Assembly: GCF_011250555.1 (NCBI RefSeq)
Contig: NZ_JAANMZ010000001.1
Location: 62,001 to 126,000, forward strand
Direction: 5' to 3'
DNA from: Bacillus sp. MM2020_4
Lineage (GTDB): Bacteria > Bacillota > Bacilli > Bacillales > Cytobacillaceae
Length of the DNA: 64,000 nt
The notes beneath the pieces were generated by a model. That model made no database searches. It was not told the origin of the DNA and saw nothing but the letters and a program-made list of their open reading frames with translations. Positions 16,937 to 25,493 of the stretch are shown piece after piece. The stretch's first letter is position 1. Each line of letters begins with the position of its first letter. A program made the translations under genes and the position numbers.

Positions 16937-17536
16937 TTATTTAGCTGGTTCAAATGAAACCTTCATACCACCAAGAGTTACGGTTTTTTGGAAAAGATAC
17001 ACAGTATCAAGTACACCATTCTTAATGGTTATTGAATTAGCCGTTTGTGTAAAATGTTCTGCAGCTGCTCCAGCAAGTACTGCTGGGCTCGAAAGATCAC
17101 GATCGCCAACAAATTTTTCTGCCATGGTTAGCTCATTAAATGAAGCATCGCCTTTAACCATTGTTGCTTTTTGTTGAAGACCGGTAATCTCAACTGGCTT
17201 TTCGGCAGTAATGACTGCGTTTATCCCTAAAAATGGTATGGATTTTGAGATTTTCAAATTGGTTATTGTTGCTTTGTCAATTTCATTAACAGCAACCGGG
17301 TTGTTTTGTTTCATGGCACTATCGGCAAGACTGCCATAAAGTTTAAATCCTGTACCGGTCATTTCGTCAAAGCTGACAGTAAACCCGCCCACTAATGGCA
17401 TGGCTGCGGCCATACCTGTCACCCCAAAAGTACCTAATAGTGCTACTAAAAATAAAAAGCCCCCTACTAATGCAATGATGAGTTTCTTCTTAACCGTCTG
17501 CCCGCCAATAATTGCCGATTCTACTGCTAAATTCAT
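16937..17536 (-). CDS. DUF6230-like exported protein
   Basis: A 199-residue protein with a short cytoplasmic N-terminus (about 17 residues ending VKKK), one membrane segment at about 18-43 and a beta-rich external part. GGFTVSFDEMTGTGFKLYGS and the KATITNLKIS region resemble DUF6230 proteins from memory. No catalytic motif is evident and there are no cysteines in the mature part. The frame is open to 17599, but AAGGAGG sits seven bases before the ATG at 17536. First gene of the minus-strand trio and divergent from the LuxR-type gene. Confidence 0.7.
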   Translation of the reverse strand: MNLAVESAIIGGQTVKKKLIIALVGGFLFLVALLGTFGVTGMAAAMPLVGGFTVSFDEMTGTGFKLYGSLADSAMKQNNPVAVNEIDKATITNLKISKSIPFLGINAVITAEKPVEITGLQQKATMVKGDASFNELTMAEKFVGDRDLSSPAVLAGAAAEHFTQTANSITIKNGVLDTVYLFQKTVTLGGMKVSFEPAK

Positions 17537-17825
17537 ACACATTCCTCCTTTTAATATAAAAATGTGAAACCATTCCAATGAAAATGTAAATGCTTTCACT
17601 ATTCGTCATAATTTTATGATAAATTAGTTTCCATGGAAATCCCTACATTTGTAGGAAGTTAATCTTTGAAATATATGAGGTAGAGCAAGAGGTGACAAAA
17701 TATTTAATAATATGGAAGAAAAGCAGGAATTTTGAATAGTTTCGGTGAATTATGTAATAGGTATAAACTGTTATAATACAAGGGGAATAACAGCCTAGAT
17801 TTACAAGGAAGGGTGTTTGCTAAGG

Positions 17826-19007
17826 ATGTCAAAGTCATTAAACCACCATTTGGATAATCTTTTAAACGATGCTGTTATCATGTTATGTCATTATCAAGAA
17901 GATCTTTTACAAGAATGGAGCCAAATGCTCCAATCGCTAAAAAATACGAAGAAAAAATCAATTGCTGTTTTTGAATTTATTAGTGAGTTTTTAGTCAGAT
18001 TTTTACGTTCAGTTCATGAAGGAACCGTTGATATATATCAAATGTTAAATGAGATTCAGGATGAATGGAATGCTCAATTTCACAGGCAGCCGGAACCAGA
18101 AGCATTAATCTTTCATCTGAATTTGTTAGAGAACGCTGCTCATAAGGTTTTAAAATCGAGAATTGCTTATTCCTCGAAACTACATCCTTCGGTCCATTAT
18201 TTGTTTTCAAAAATAAGCGAAGTGATGCTGTTTCAATCGAAAAATGAGAATTATAGTATTTGGAAGGATGCGGTTATCTTATTTAATGAGTGGATCATCC
18301 GCTCACAAAACTTTAAGGAGTCAGTAGAGAATATTTGCTTTGGCTTTGGTTATTTCCTTCCATTTGAACGGTGTGCACTTTTTAAGTTTACCAATAAGGA
18401 AAGCGTCGGGGTTGGTTTATTTGGTCATCATTTAAAAACGGAAGAAATTCAGGCAATTGCTGAAAAAATTACCAACATCCCGGTACTAAATGAAAGCCTT
18501 GTGAAATTAAAATCACAGGGTCACGAAATGAAAAACTTCCAGCCGATTTATATATCCTGCGCAGAACAGGATCTTCCGGAAAAGTATGTGAAGAAATTTG
18601 ATTTGACCTCGTTAATTATTGTTCCTATTTATGTTCCAGAGGAAGGAAAAATAATTGGGGGAGTTGTTTTAGACCAAGGCCCTGGACAGCATTTTACTGT
18701 GGATACCAGCCTGTTTCCTGCATTGATGAAATTTGGGCAAAGTTCTGGAGAGTTGCTTTCAAAGTTTATCGAAGCAGATCTTAAAAAACCTGAGTTGCCA
18801 GAAAGAGATTCCATCACTTTGTCGCCAAGAGAAACGGAAATTATTAAGTTGTTAGCGGACGGTGCTTCAACTGCAGAAGCGGCATTAAAGCTTTATCTAA
18901 GTGAATTTACTGTCAGAGATTACATATCAAATATTATGAAGAGACTTAATGCCCAAAATAGGACGGAAGTAGCTGTCAAAGCAATACGAATGGGAATTAT
19001 TGATTGA
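17826..19007 (+). CDS. LuxR-type transcriptional regulator, divergent from the DUF6230 trio
   Basis: About 393 residues. The C-terminal 65 residues form a LuxR/GerE helix-turn-helix (LSPRETEIIKLLADGAST followed by SEFTVRDYISNIMKRL). The N-terminal part is helical and the middle, about residues 150-320, has a GAF-like alternating pattern (YFLPFERCALFKFTNKES, LIIVPIYVPEEGKIIGGVVL) that could bind a small ligand. There is no receiver domain. The start is uncertain: GGAAGGGTG suits the ATG at 17826, while an in-frame TTG at 17817 is also possible. A TATAAT at 17773-17778 may be its -10. It is the obvious candidate regulator of the divergent trio. Confidence 0.8.
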   Translation: MSKSLNHHLDNLLNDAVIMLCHYQEDLLQEWSQMLQSLKNTKKKSIAVFEFISEFLVRFLRSVHEGTVDIYQMLNEIQDEWNAQFHRQPEPEALIFHLNLLENAAHKVLKSRIAYSSKLHPSVHYLFSKISEVMLFQSKNENYSIWKDAVILFNEWIIRSQNFKESVENICFGFGYFLPFERCALFKFTNKESVGVGLFGHHLKTEEIQAIAEKITNIPVLNESLVKLKSQGHEMKNFQPIYISCAEQDLPEKYVKKFDLTSLIIVPIYVPEEGKIIGGVVLDQGPGQHFTVDTSLFPALMKFGQSSGELLSKFIEADLKKPELPERDSITLSPRETEIIKLLADGASTAEAALKLYLSEFTVRDYISNIMKRLNAQNRTEVAVKAIRMGIID

Positions 19008-19036
19008 AGCTGAGGCTAAACATATCCTTTTGGCTA

Positions 19037-19068
19037 AAAAACTGTCAGCATATGCTGGCAGTTTTTTT
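19037..19068 (+). terminator. Terminator after the LuxR-type gene
   Basis: ACTGTCAGC and GCTGGCAGT arms with one mismatch, followed by seven T. Confidence 0.85.
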
Positions 19069-19122
19069 AGGTATCTACCCTTTCGGATAAATACCTGTTT
19101 ATCGTGTGAGAGGAGCCTATAC

Positions 19123-19131
19123 CATATGGTA
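19123..19131 (+). promoter_or_regulatory. Candidate mother-cell sigma -10 element upstream of the coat gene
   Basis: CATATGGTA fits the sigma-E/sigma-K -10 pattern CATANNNTA and lies 58 bases before the CotY/CotZ-like start codon. Assignment is by pattern only; no convincing -35 could be singled out. Confidence 0.45.
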
Positions 19132-19188
19132 AGAATAGAATAATTTACAATAAGAGATGTTTGTGAAACAAATGGGAGGAGGCAGGGT

Positions 19189-19614
19189 ATGGGAATAAGT
19201 GAAGTTGAACAGTGTATATGTCATGAAATGGAACAACTTCTTGAAGAACAGCAAAAATTATCTTTTGAAGGCTTCCGTTTCATCTGTGAGGATATTGGTT
19301 TTGACACAATCCCATTTATCCTTTCAAATGGAAAATGTCCATTTGAAACTTTTGGGGTAACAAGATATGGGGATTTTTTCACTACACAGGTTTTTCGGTT
19401 AGAAAATATTGATTCAAAACATTGTTGTGCAACGCTATCACTCTTAATACCAGTAGATATGGATGGTTGCCCGGTGGATTTATGTGATGATGTGTATTCG
19501 CTGATTAAAACGGATAACTGTACGATAGTTGATTTGAGCTGTTTTTGTACAATTCAGCCACTATCCCCCAAATTAGTTAATCGGGAGCTACCTATTATCG
19601 AACCAAAATGTTAA
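19189..19614 (+). CDS. CotY/CotZ/ExsY-like cysteine-rich spore coat protein
   Basis: A 141-residue cysteine-rich protein (about eleven cysteines, including CICHE near the N-terminus, KHCCATLSL, DGCPVDLCDD and LSCFC). Sequence character matches the spore outer-coat/exosporium proteins CotY, CotZ and ExsY, which cross-link by disulfides into the crust. GGGAGGAGGCAGGG precedes the ATG. The sigma-K-like -10 upstream and the two downstream YjcZ-like genes support late mother-cell expression. Which of CotY, CotZ or ExsY is the orthologue cannot be decided here. Confidence 0.8.
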   Translation: MGISEVEQCICHEMEQLLEEQQKLSFEGFRFICEDIGFDTIPFILSNGKCPFETFGVTRYGDFFTTQVFRLENIDSKHCCATLSLLIPVDMDGCPVDLCDDVYSLIKTDNCTIVDLSCFCTIQPLSPKLVNRELPIIEPKC

Positions 19615-19762
19615 TAAAACTGAAAAAATGATTAATAGCTCATCTGCAAAAGAATGGGCTTATTCTTTTTTTCAAAACTAATGAATATGGATAGGTGTCT
19701 ATCGCACATTTTTATCTAGGTGAATAGGATATATGGAATTCTAGAAAAGGAGGTAATGTTAA

Positions 19763-19867
19763 ATGTCTGGTGCAGTAGGTGGCTACGGAGGCGGATTTGC
19801 CCTACTAGTCGTTTTGTTTATATTGTTAATCATTATCGGAGCTTCTTGGGGTTATGGATTCTATTGA
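19763..19867 (+). CDS. YjcZ-family small sporulation membrane protein
   Basis: A 34-residue peptide, MSGAVGGYGGGFALLVVLFI followed by LLIIIGASWGYGFY: a glycine/tyrosine-rich head and a single hydrophobic helix, the hallmark of YjcZ-family sporulation proteins. AAGGAGG precedes the ATG. A second family member follows 21 bases later, and the two share the [12 protein letters not shown] core, so they look like a tandem duplication. Confidence 0.85.
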   Translation: MSGAVGGYGGGFALLVVLFILLIIIGASWGYGFY

Positions 19868-19888
19868 TATAAATAAGGAGGAATTTTA

Positions 19889-20032
19889 ATGTACGGATAT
19901 GGTGGATTTGGAGGCTGCGGCTATGGTGGTGGTTGTGGCTACGGTGGAGTCGGCTTTGGCGGCGGTTTTGCTCTAATCGTCGTATTATTTATTCTGTTGA
20001 TTATTGTTGGAGCGGCTTGCTTTAGATGGTAA
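19889..20032 (+). CDS. YjcZ-family small sporulation membrane protein, longer paralogue
   Basis: A 47-residue peptide with a Gly/Tyr/Cys-rich head ([20 protein letters not shown]) followed by the hydrophobic segment [19 protein letters not shown] and a short FRW end. AAGGAGG precedes the ATG. Same family as the preceding gene, with an expanded glycine-rich head; co-transcribed with it up to the terminator. Confidence 0.85.
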   Translation: MYGYGGFGGCGYGGGCGYGGVGFGGGFALIVVLFILLIIVGAACFRW

Positions 20033-20039
20033 TCAAACT

Positions 20040-20080
20040 AGCTCCAGTGCCAAAGGTACTGGAGCTTTAAAGTCTTTTTT
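20040..20080 (+). terminator. Terminator after the yjcZ-like pair
   Basis: AGCTCCAGT and ACTGGAGCT arms, 9-base loop, then TTAAAGTCTTTTTT; the tail runs into the end of the convergent FtsH-like gene. Confidence 0.75.
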
Positions 20081-21815
20081 ATGCCAATACAAGGTTTTCT
20101 GTGTTGTTCAACTTCTCCCAAACAATTTCTTCGACCTCTGAACCCTCGATTGTTTCTTTCTTTAATAAAACATCAACTAATTGCTGATACTGATGTTGAT
20201 GGCCTTTAATTAAGGTCTCTGCTTTTTCTAAGCCCTTCGTAAAGAGTTCCTGCATTTTTACTTCTTTATCTTGTTTGTTAAATGTCAAAGTAAAACCGTC
20301 CTGAAGCATACCTATATCCACCATTTGTTCAATGATTTGTCTTGCCTGCTGTACGTCGCCACTTACACCGATGCTGTGTTCACCCAAAAACATTCTTTCA
20401 GCAACACCGCCGGCTAATACCATGGCAACCCGGTCAAGTAAGTCAGAGCTCGTTGACAAATGTAATTCTTTAGGAATGGGGGCTACATACCCAAGAGCCT
20501 CTCCTCGAGGGATGATCGTAGCTTTCCGAACCGAACCAGGCTTCGTTAATGAGGCGACAATTGCATGTCCTGCCTCATGGATTGCCACCCTGTGTTTAGT
20601 TTCATGTTCCTGTAAGGAACGAGAGGTGCTGCCTAGAATGGTCCTGTCAAGGGCATAGTCAAGATCATGCTTATGGACCATATCCTGCCCATTTCTAACT
20701 GCACGTCTGCTAGCTGTTTCAAATAGGGACTGAAGTTCAGCACCCGAAAAACCAGATGTACTCTCAGCTAAGTCATCCAACGATGCAAAAACATCATCGG
20801 CAAGAGACTTGCCCGTGGTATGGATATCAATAATTTCTCTTCTACCCTTAGTATCTGGTAATGGTACATGGAAGGAAAAGTCGATCCTTCCCGGTCTTAG
20901 GAAAGCCTCATCAAGCATGTCTTTTCGATTTGTAGCGGCAATAAACAATATTCCATCATTGGAATGACCGCCATCAAGTTGAACGAGAAGTTCCGTTAAG
21001 GTTTTTTCTGCTTCCTCTCCGCCATGTGCTTTTCGTTTACCCGCTAGAGCATCCACTTCATCAATAAAGATTACGGCAGGACCTTGTTTCCTGGCCGTTT
21101 GGAACAAGGAACGGACGCGGCTGGCACCAACACCAACAAACAATTCGTTAAAAGCAGATCCGCTGGCAGTGAAAAAAGCTGCATTTAACTCGCGTGCGAT
21201 GGCTTGAGCCAATAAAGTTTTCCCTGTACCAGGAGGTCCGTACAACAAAATTCCTTTTGGTGGTTTTATGCCTAATTTAATGGCCCGTTCCGGCTCCTTT
21301 ATGGAAGAGATTGTCTGCATGATTTCTTCTTTCATCTCTTCCCCAAGTCCACCTACGTCTTTCAAACTGATAGGAGGAAGGGGGCGAGACTTAGAAACAC
21401 TGTTTTTCATTGAGTTATGAAGGCCAAATCCGCCCTTTTTCTTTTGCAGGGTAATTGCTGCACCCGCAAGTAATAAAACGAAACCGCCCATAATCCACTT
21501 GCCATATTTACTGCTAGTGGTATATGAATATTCGATATTATATTTTTCAACAAGTTTATCAATCATTTGACTGTTCGGCGGGACATGAGAAATATATTCT
21601 TTGTTTCCAGCTTTCATGTTTAGGCTGCCATCCGCACGTTCAGTCAAAGTTACTGGTTTCCCATTTTGAGCCTGAATTGTTTTTTCGACTAAAGTGAAGG
21701 GAATGGTGACCTCGTTATTTGAAGTTTGGACATACCAAACGGTACCTAAAAATACAAAAATAATCGCAGTGAATAATGGGATAAACTTGGAAACTACTTT
21801 TTTACTTTTATTCAT
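20079..21815 (-). CDS. FtsH-like membrane AAA+ zinc metalloprotease paralogue
   Basis: A 578-residue FtsH-family protein. Order: membrane helix about 11-29, external loop about 30-105, membrane helix about 107-124, AAA+ module with Walker A GPPGTGKT (193-200), Walker B VIFIDEVDA (248-256) and second region of homology ending LRPGRID, then M41 peptidase with zinc motif HEAGH (413-417) and the third ligand aspartate in SGDVQQA near 487. All catalytic residues are present. It is about 60 residues shorter than canonical Bacillus FtsH and lacks its long acidic C-terminal tail, so it is probably a second paralogue, not the housekeeping gene beside hpt-tilS. Placement among spore genes hints at a sporulation use. 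Confidence 0.88.
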   Translation of the reverse strand: MNKSKKVVSKFIPLFTAIIFVFLGTVWYVQTSNNEVTIPFTLVEKTIQAQNGKPVTLTERADGSLNMKAGNKEYISHVPPNSQMIDKLVEKYNIEYSYTTSSKYGKWIMGGFVLLLAGAAITLQKKKGGFGLHNSMKNSVSKSRPLPPISLKDVGGLGEEMKEEIMQTISSIKEPERAIKLGIKPPKGILLYGPPGTGKTLLAQAIARELNAAFFTASGSAFNELFVGVGASRVRSLFQTARKQGPAVIFIDEVDALAGKRKAHGGEEAEKTLTELLVQLDGGHSNDGILFIAATNRKDMLDEAFLRPGRIDFSFHVPLPDTKGRREIIDIHTTGKSLADDVFASLDDLAESTSGFSGAELQSLFETASRRAVRNGQDMVHKHDLDYALDRTILGSTSRSLQEHETKHRVAIHEAGHAIVASLTKPGSVRKATIIPRGEALGYVAPIPKELHLSTSSDLLDRVAMVLAGGVAERMFLGEHSIGVSGDVQQARQIIEQMVDIGMLQDGFTLTFNKQDKEVKMQELFTKGLEKAETLIKGHQHQYQQLVDVLLKKETIEGSEVEEIVWEKLNNTENLVLA

Positions 21816-21897
21816 CCTACATCATCTCCTTTAACAGGGTCATCTACTATTATTATAAAGTAACTTCCAGAAAAATGGATGTGGGAATCAGTGGAAG

Positions 21898-21927
21898 AAA
21901 AAAACACACAAAATGCGTGTTTTTTTT
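21898..21927 (-). terminator. Bidirectional terminator-like hairpin between minus-strand genes
   Basis: AAAAAACAC and GTGTTTTTT arms; read on the minus strand it follows the 86-residue protein gene and ends in a T-run. Confidence 0.65.
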
Positions 21928-21972
21928 AAAGATAAAAAAGTATAAATTTCGACTTCAAAGAATTGTCTAGCG

Positions 21973-22233
21973 CTAAGACAGTAAACGAAGATGGGGAATA
22001 ATGGGCATCAGGACACTTTGAGCAAGCACACCAATACTAACACCAAAGGAAGATGCTTTACTCCATTTAAAAACATGAACTTTTCCATCCTTCCCTTCAT
22101 ACAAAAATAAGAGCTGCTCACCTTCTTCAGTAATGCCAATTTTATGAAAAGAGACATTATTTTGTTCAAGAACAATTTCAAATGCTTTATGCAACAATGT
22201 TAAGGTCTGTGGGTCTATTTTATTAACTTCCAT
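21973..22233 (-). CDS. Conserved-looking small protein of unknown function
   Basis: 86 residues, not recognised. Residues 1-60 look like a small mixed alpha/beta fold (LTLLHKAFEIVLEQNNVSFH, then LLFLYEGKDGKVHVFKW); the C-terminal 25 residues are hydrophobic (SFGVSIGVLAQSVLMPIIPH) and could contact a membrane. TTAGGAGGAAAT precedes the ATG, which argues that it is real. It has its own terminator and is upstream of the FtsH-like gene on the same strand. Confidence 0.6.
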   Translation of the reverse strand: MEVNKIDPQTLTLLHKAFEIVLEQNNVSFHKIGITEEGEQLLFLYEGKDGKVHVFKWSKASSFGVSIGVLAQSVLMPIIPHLRLLS

Positions 22234-22398
22234 ATTTCCTCCTAATATATATCCGCATACTATCTATTATAGTATTGTACCATAAGCGATAAAAGAAAAA
22301 ATCAGGGTCAATCAATTGAAATATTGCAAAGATATCATTTGCTCTGATAAGATTAAAGTTATGATTAAAAATTTTTCATTGGCAAAAGAGAGGAAGAC

Positions 22399-23982
22399 AT
22401 GATGGGTAAAAATTTTAGAGAAGACGTATTATCGCGCCGGACATTTGCGATTATTTCCCACCCGGATGCCGGTAAAACGACACTAACAGAGAAATTATTA
22501 TTATTCGGCGGTGCTATTCGCGATGCCGGTACTGTAAAGGCGAAAAAGACAGGAAAATTTGCTACAAGTGATTGGATGGAAATTGAAAAGCAACGTGGAA
22601 TTTCTGTCACTTCCAGTGTGATGCAATTTGACTATGACGGTTTTCGCGTCAATATTTTAGATACGCCTGGACACCAGGATTTCAGTGAAGATACGTATAG
22701 AACATTGATGGCTGTTGATAGTGCAGTAATGATTATTGATTCGGCAAAAGGAATAGAGGAACAAACTCTAAAGTTATTTAAGGTATGCCGAATGCGCGGA
22801 ATTCCCATTTTTACGTTTATTAATAAACTCGACCGCCAAGGGAAATCACCACTTGAGCTCCTAGCTGAATTGGAAGAAGTACTTGGAATCGAATCGTATC
22901 CAATGAACTGGCCGATTGGAATGGGAAAAGAATTCCTCGGCATTTATGACCGTTTTAATAATCGAGTAGAACAGTTTCGAGTCAGTGAAAATGAACGGTT
23001 TATCCCGTTAAATGACAAGGGTGAAATTTCAGGTGAGCACCCATTGAAATTATCAGGACTATATGATCAAACTCTTGATGAAATTATGCTGTTAAATGAG
23101 GCAGGTAATGAGTTTTCAACTGAGAAAGTGGCTGAAGGCAATTTAATACCTGTTTTCTTTGGAAGTGCGTTAACCAATTTTGGTGTTCAGACATTTCTTG
23201 AGTCTTATTTAAAATTTGCACCACCGCCAATGGCGCGGAACTCCTCGATTGGAGAAATTGATCCTTTAGGTGAACAATTTTCGGGTTTTGTCTTTAAAAT
23301 TCAGGCTAATATGAATCCTGCCCACCGTGACCGGATTGCCTTTATCCGGGTTTGTTCGGGGAAATTTGAACGCGGGATGACTGTTAATATTCCACGGTTA
23401 GGAAAACAATTAAAGCTATCTCAATCAACTTCCTTTATGGCTGAAGAACGAAACACAGTTGAGGAAGCTGTCAGTGGTGATATTATTGGCTTATATGACA
23501 CTGGCACTTACCAAATTGGCGATACGTTGACCACTGGGAAGGATCATTTCCAATATGAAAGATTGCCGCAGTTTACTCCAGAATTATATGTGAAGGTTTC
23601 TGCTAAAAACGTTATGAAGCAAAAATCCTTTTATAAAGGGATTGAGCAGCTTGTCCAAGAAGGAGCGATTCAGCTTTTTAAAAGGGTCAGTATCGATGAG
23701 TATTTATTAGGTGCTGTAGGGCAGCTACAATTTGAAGTATTTGAGCATCGAATGAGAAATGAATATAATGCTGAGGTTTTAATGGAACGATTGGGTTCGA
23801 AAATTGCCCGATGGGTAGAAGACGAAACCGTGGATGAAAATCTATCGAGTCCACGGAGCCTGTTGGTGAAGGACCGTTTTGACAATTATGTATTTTTATT
23901 TGAAAATGACTTTGCCCTTCGATGGTTCCAAGAAAAGAATCCTAACATAAAATTATATAATCCAATGGATCAACACGAGTAG
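22399..23982 (+). CDS. prfC: Peptide chain release factor 3
   Basis: Translational GTPase of 527 residues that recycles RF1/RF2 from the ribosome after termination. GTP-binding motifs are visible: P-loop [18 protein letters not shown] near residues 20-37, GISVTSS switch I, DTPGHQD switch II and NKLD. The C-terminal part carries [17 protein letters not shown], typical of RF3 as opposed to EF-G. AGAGGAAGA precedes paired ATG codons at 22399 and 22402; either could start. RF3 is not universal among Bacillus species. Confidence 0.95.
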   Translation: MMGKNFREDVLSRRTFAIISHPDAGKTTLTEKLLLFGGAIRDAGTVKAKKTGKFATSDWMEIEKQRGISVTSSVMQFDYDGFRVNILDTPGHQDFSEDTYRTLMAVDSAVMIIDSAKGIEEQTLKLFKVCRMRGIPIFTFINKLDRQGKSPLELLAELEEVLGIESYPMNWPIGMGKEFLGIYDRFNNRVEQFRVSENERFIPLNDKGEISGEHPLKLSGLYDQTLDEIMLLNEAGNEFSTEKVAEGNLIPVFFGSALTNFGVQTFLESYLKFAPPPMARNSSIGEIDPLGEQFSGFVFKIQANMNPAHRDRIAFIRVCSGKFERGMTVNIPRLGKQLKLSQSTSFMAEERNTVEEAVSGDIIGLYDTGTYQIGDTLTTGKDHFQYERLPQFTPELYVKVSAKNVMKQKSFYKGIEQLVQEGAIQLFKRVSIDEYLLGAVGQLQFEVFEHRMRNEYNAEVLMERLGSKIARWVEDETVDENLSSPRSLLVKDRFDNYVFLFENDFALRWFQEKNPNIKLYNPMDQHE

Positions 23983-24100
23983 AAAGTCCAAGGATAGGGT
24001 GGAAAAATTTTTCTTGCTAGTTATTTTGGCACAAGGATGGGAAAACTAAATTGAGAAGTTTTTTATTCTAAAAATTGCCAAGTAGAAGCGGGATTGTACA

Positions 24101-24565
24101 ATGAAAAAATTAAGCAAATTGGAAGCTGTTTTATGGAATATTGCTTTTCCCGGTTTCAGTCAATTATTAACAGGTCATTATATTAAAGGTGTTTTATTTG
24201 TTGGCTTAGAATTTGTTATGAATGGTAAAAGTCGCTTTAACCAGGCGATCATGTATAGTTTCTTGGGTGAAATTGAAATGGCTGAGGCGGTCATAAATTA
24301 CCAATGGCTTATGTTTTATCCATGTGTTTATATGTTTTCGATGTGGGATGGGTATCGGCAGGCGATGCCAGCAGATGAAAAATATTCCTTTTTGCCTTTT
24401 GTCTTTTGTGCATATTTTGTTACGGTCGGTTTAATGATTTCGCCTAAGGTGACGATTTTTCATATACACCCAGGTCCAGTTTTTTTACCCATGCTGTTTT
24501 TGATTCCTGGTCTGTTAATAGGGTTTATGATTAAATTTATATTGTCAAAAAAAGCGTTAGAATAA
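24101..24565 (+). CDS. Small multi-pass membrane protein, unknown function
   Basis: 154 residues with four likely membrane helices (around 30-42, 68-85, 98-116 and 125-148). NIAFPGFSQLLTGHYIKGVLF resembles the conserved opening of a family of small Bacillus membrane proteins, but I cannot name it. It stands alone, followed by a good terminator, between prfC and sigI. No ribosome site stronger than GAAGCGGG is seen upstream. Confidence 0.7.
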   Translation: MKKLSKLEAVLWNIAFPGFSQLLTGHYIKGVLFVGLEFVMNGKSRFNQAIMYSFLGEIEMAEAVINYQWLMFYPCVYMFSMWDGYRQAMPADEKYSFLPFVFCAYFVTVGLMISPKVTIFHIHPGPVFLPMLFLIPGLLIGFMIKFILSKKALE

Positions 24566-24580
24566 ATAATCCATCTAATG

Positions 24581-24614
24581 CCTCAAATCAGGATCACTGG
24601 TTTGGGGTTTTTTT
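24581..24614 (+). terminator. Terminator before sigI
   Basis: CCTCAAATCAG and CTGGTTTGGGG pair with mismatches or wobbles, followed by TTTTTTT. Confidence 0.75.
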
Positions 24615-24746
24615 ATTGGAAAAAACTTTTGCCATAACCCCCATAAACCATTTATGAAGAACCGTAATTATGTAAAGAAAATACTATTCCCTCTTAAAGT
24701 CCAAAATAGCGAAATATGTTATAATTGGTCGAATAGAGGTGAGCAA

Positions 24747-25493
24747 ATGCTAAGTTTATTGTTTATGACCAAAAGAAAAAAAAGAACGCTAGAAGAAACG
24801 GTCTTATTAATTCAACAAGGTGACCGTGACTTGCTTGATGAGTTGATTGATGCCTATAAGCCTTTTATTGCCAAAACAGTTTCTTCTGTATGCAGGCGTT
24901 ATATATATGAATCCGATGATGAATTTAGCATTGGTCTAATCGCGTTTAATGAAGCTATTGAAAAGTATTCAACTGAGCGTGGAAGCTCCCTGTTAAGTTT
25001 TTCGGAAGTAATCATTAAAAGAAGAGTTATTGACTATATTCGTAAACAAACTAAAAATCAACATATTAGTATTGATATAACCAATGCCATCAATGAGGAA
25101 GATTCAGCGGGTTCGATCATTGTAAATGAACTTTCTCTTGATGATTATCAAAAAAAGAATGATGAACAATTAAGAAAAGAGGAGATTCTTCACTTTCAGA
25201 GATTATTAACAACTTTTGATTTAAGTTTTAGCGACTTAGTTGAAAATTCTCCTAAACATGCCGATGCGCGGAAAAGTGCGATTTTGACAGCAAAAATATT
25301 AGTCGACAACCAAGAGTTGAAGGAATTATTATTTGAAAAAAAACGTCTCCCCATAAAACAATTAGAAAAAATGGTGAATGTCAGCAGAAAGACAATTGAA
25401 CGGAACCGGAAATACATTATTGCGATTGCACTTATTTTATCTAATGATTATCTGTATATGAAGGATTATATAAAGGGGGTGTTAGATACATGA
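24747..25493 (+). CDS. sigI: RNA polymerase sigma factor SigI
   Basis: A 248-residue sigma-70 family factor lacking the usual region 3. The region 2 core is visible (LLDELIDAYKPFIAKTVSSV followed by SDDEFSIGLIAFNEAIEKYS and IIKRRVIDYIRKQ) and a C-terminal helix-turn-helix (KQLEKMVNVSRKTIERNRKY). SigI controls heat and cell-wall stress genes. The frame extends to 24654, but GAGGTGAGC precedes the ATG at 24747 giving MLSLLFMTK. It overlaps rsgI by four bases. An ACCCCC element at 24637 may belong to a SigI-type promoter, but spacing to a CGTA/CGAA -10 is not convincing. Confidence 0.93.
   Translation: MLSLLFMTKRKKRTLEETVLLIQQGDRDLLDELIDAYKPFIAKTVSSVCRRYIYESDDEFSIGLIAFNEAIEKYSTERGSSLLSFSEVIIKRRVIDYIRKQTKNQHISIDITNAINEEDSAGSIIVNELSLDDYQKKNDEQLRKEEILHFQRLLTTFDLSFSDLVENSPKHADARKSAILTAKILVDNQELKELLFEKKRLPIKQLEKMVNVSRKTIERNRKYIIAIALILSNDYLYMKDYIKGVLDT

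Noticed and set aside
24637..24666. SigI-type autoregulatory promoter (ACCCCC ... CGTA) upstream of sigI
   Set aside because: The spacing between the elements is about 20 bases, longer than I recall for SigI promoters, and the -10 is not the usual CGAA.
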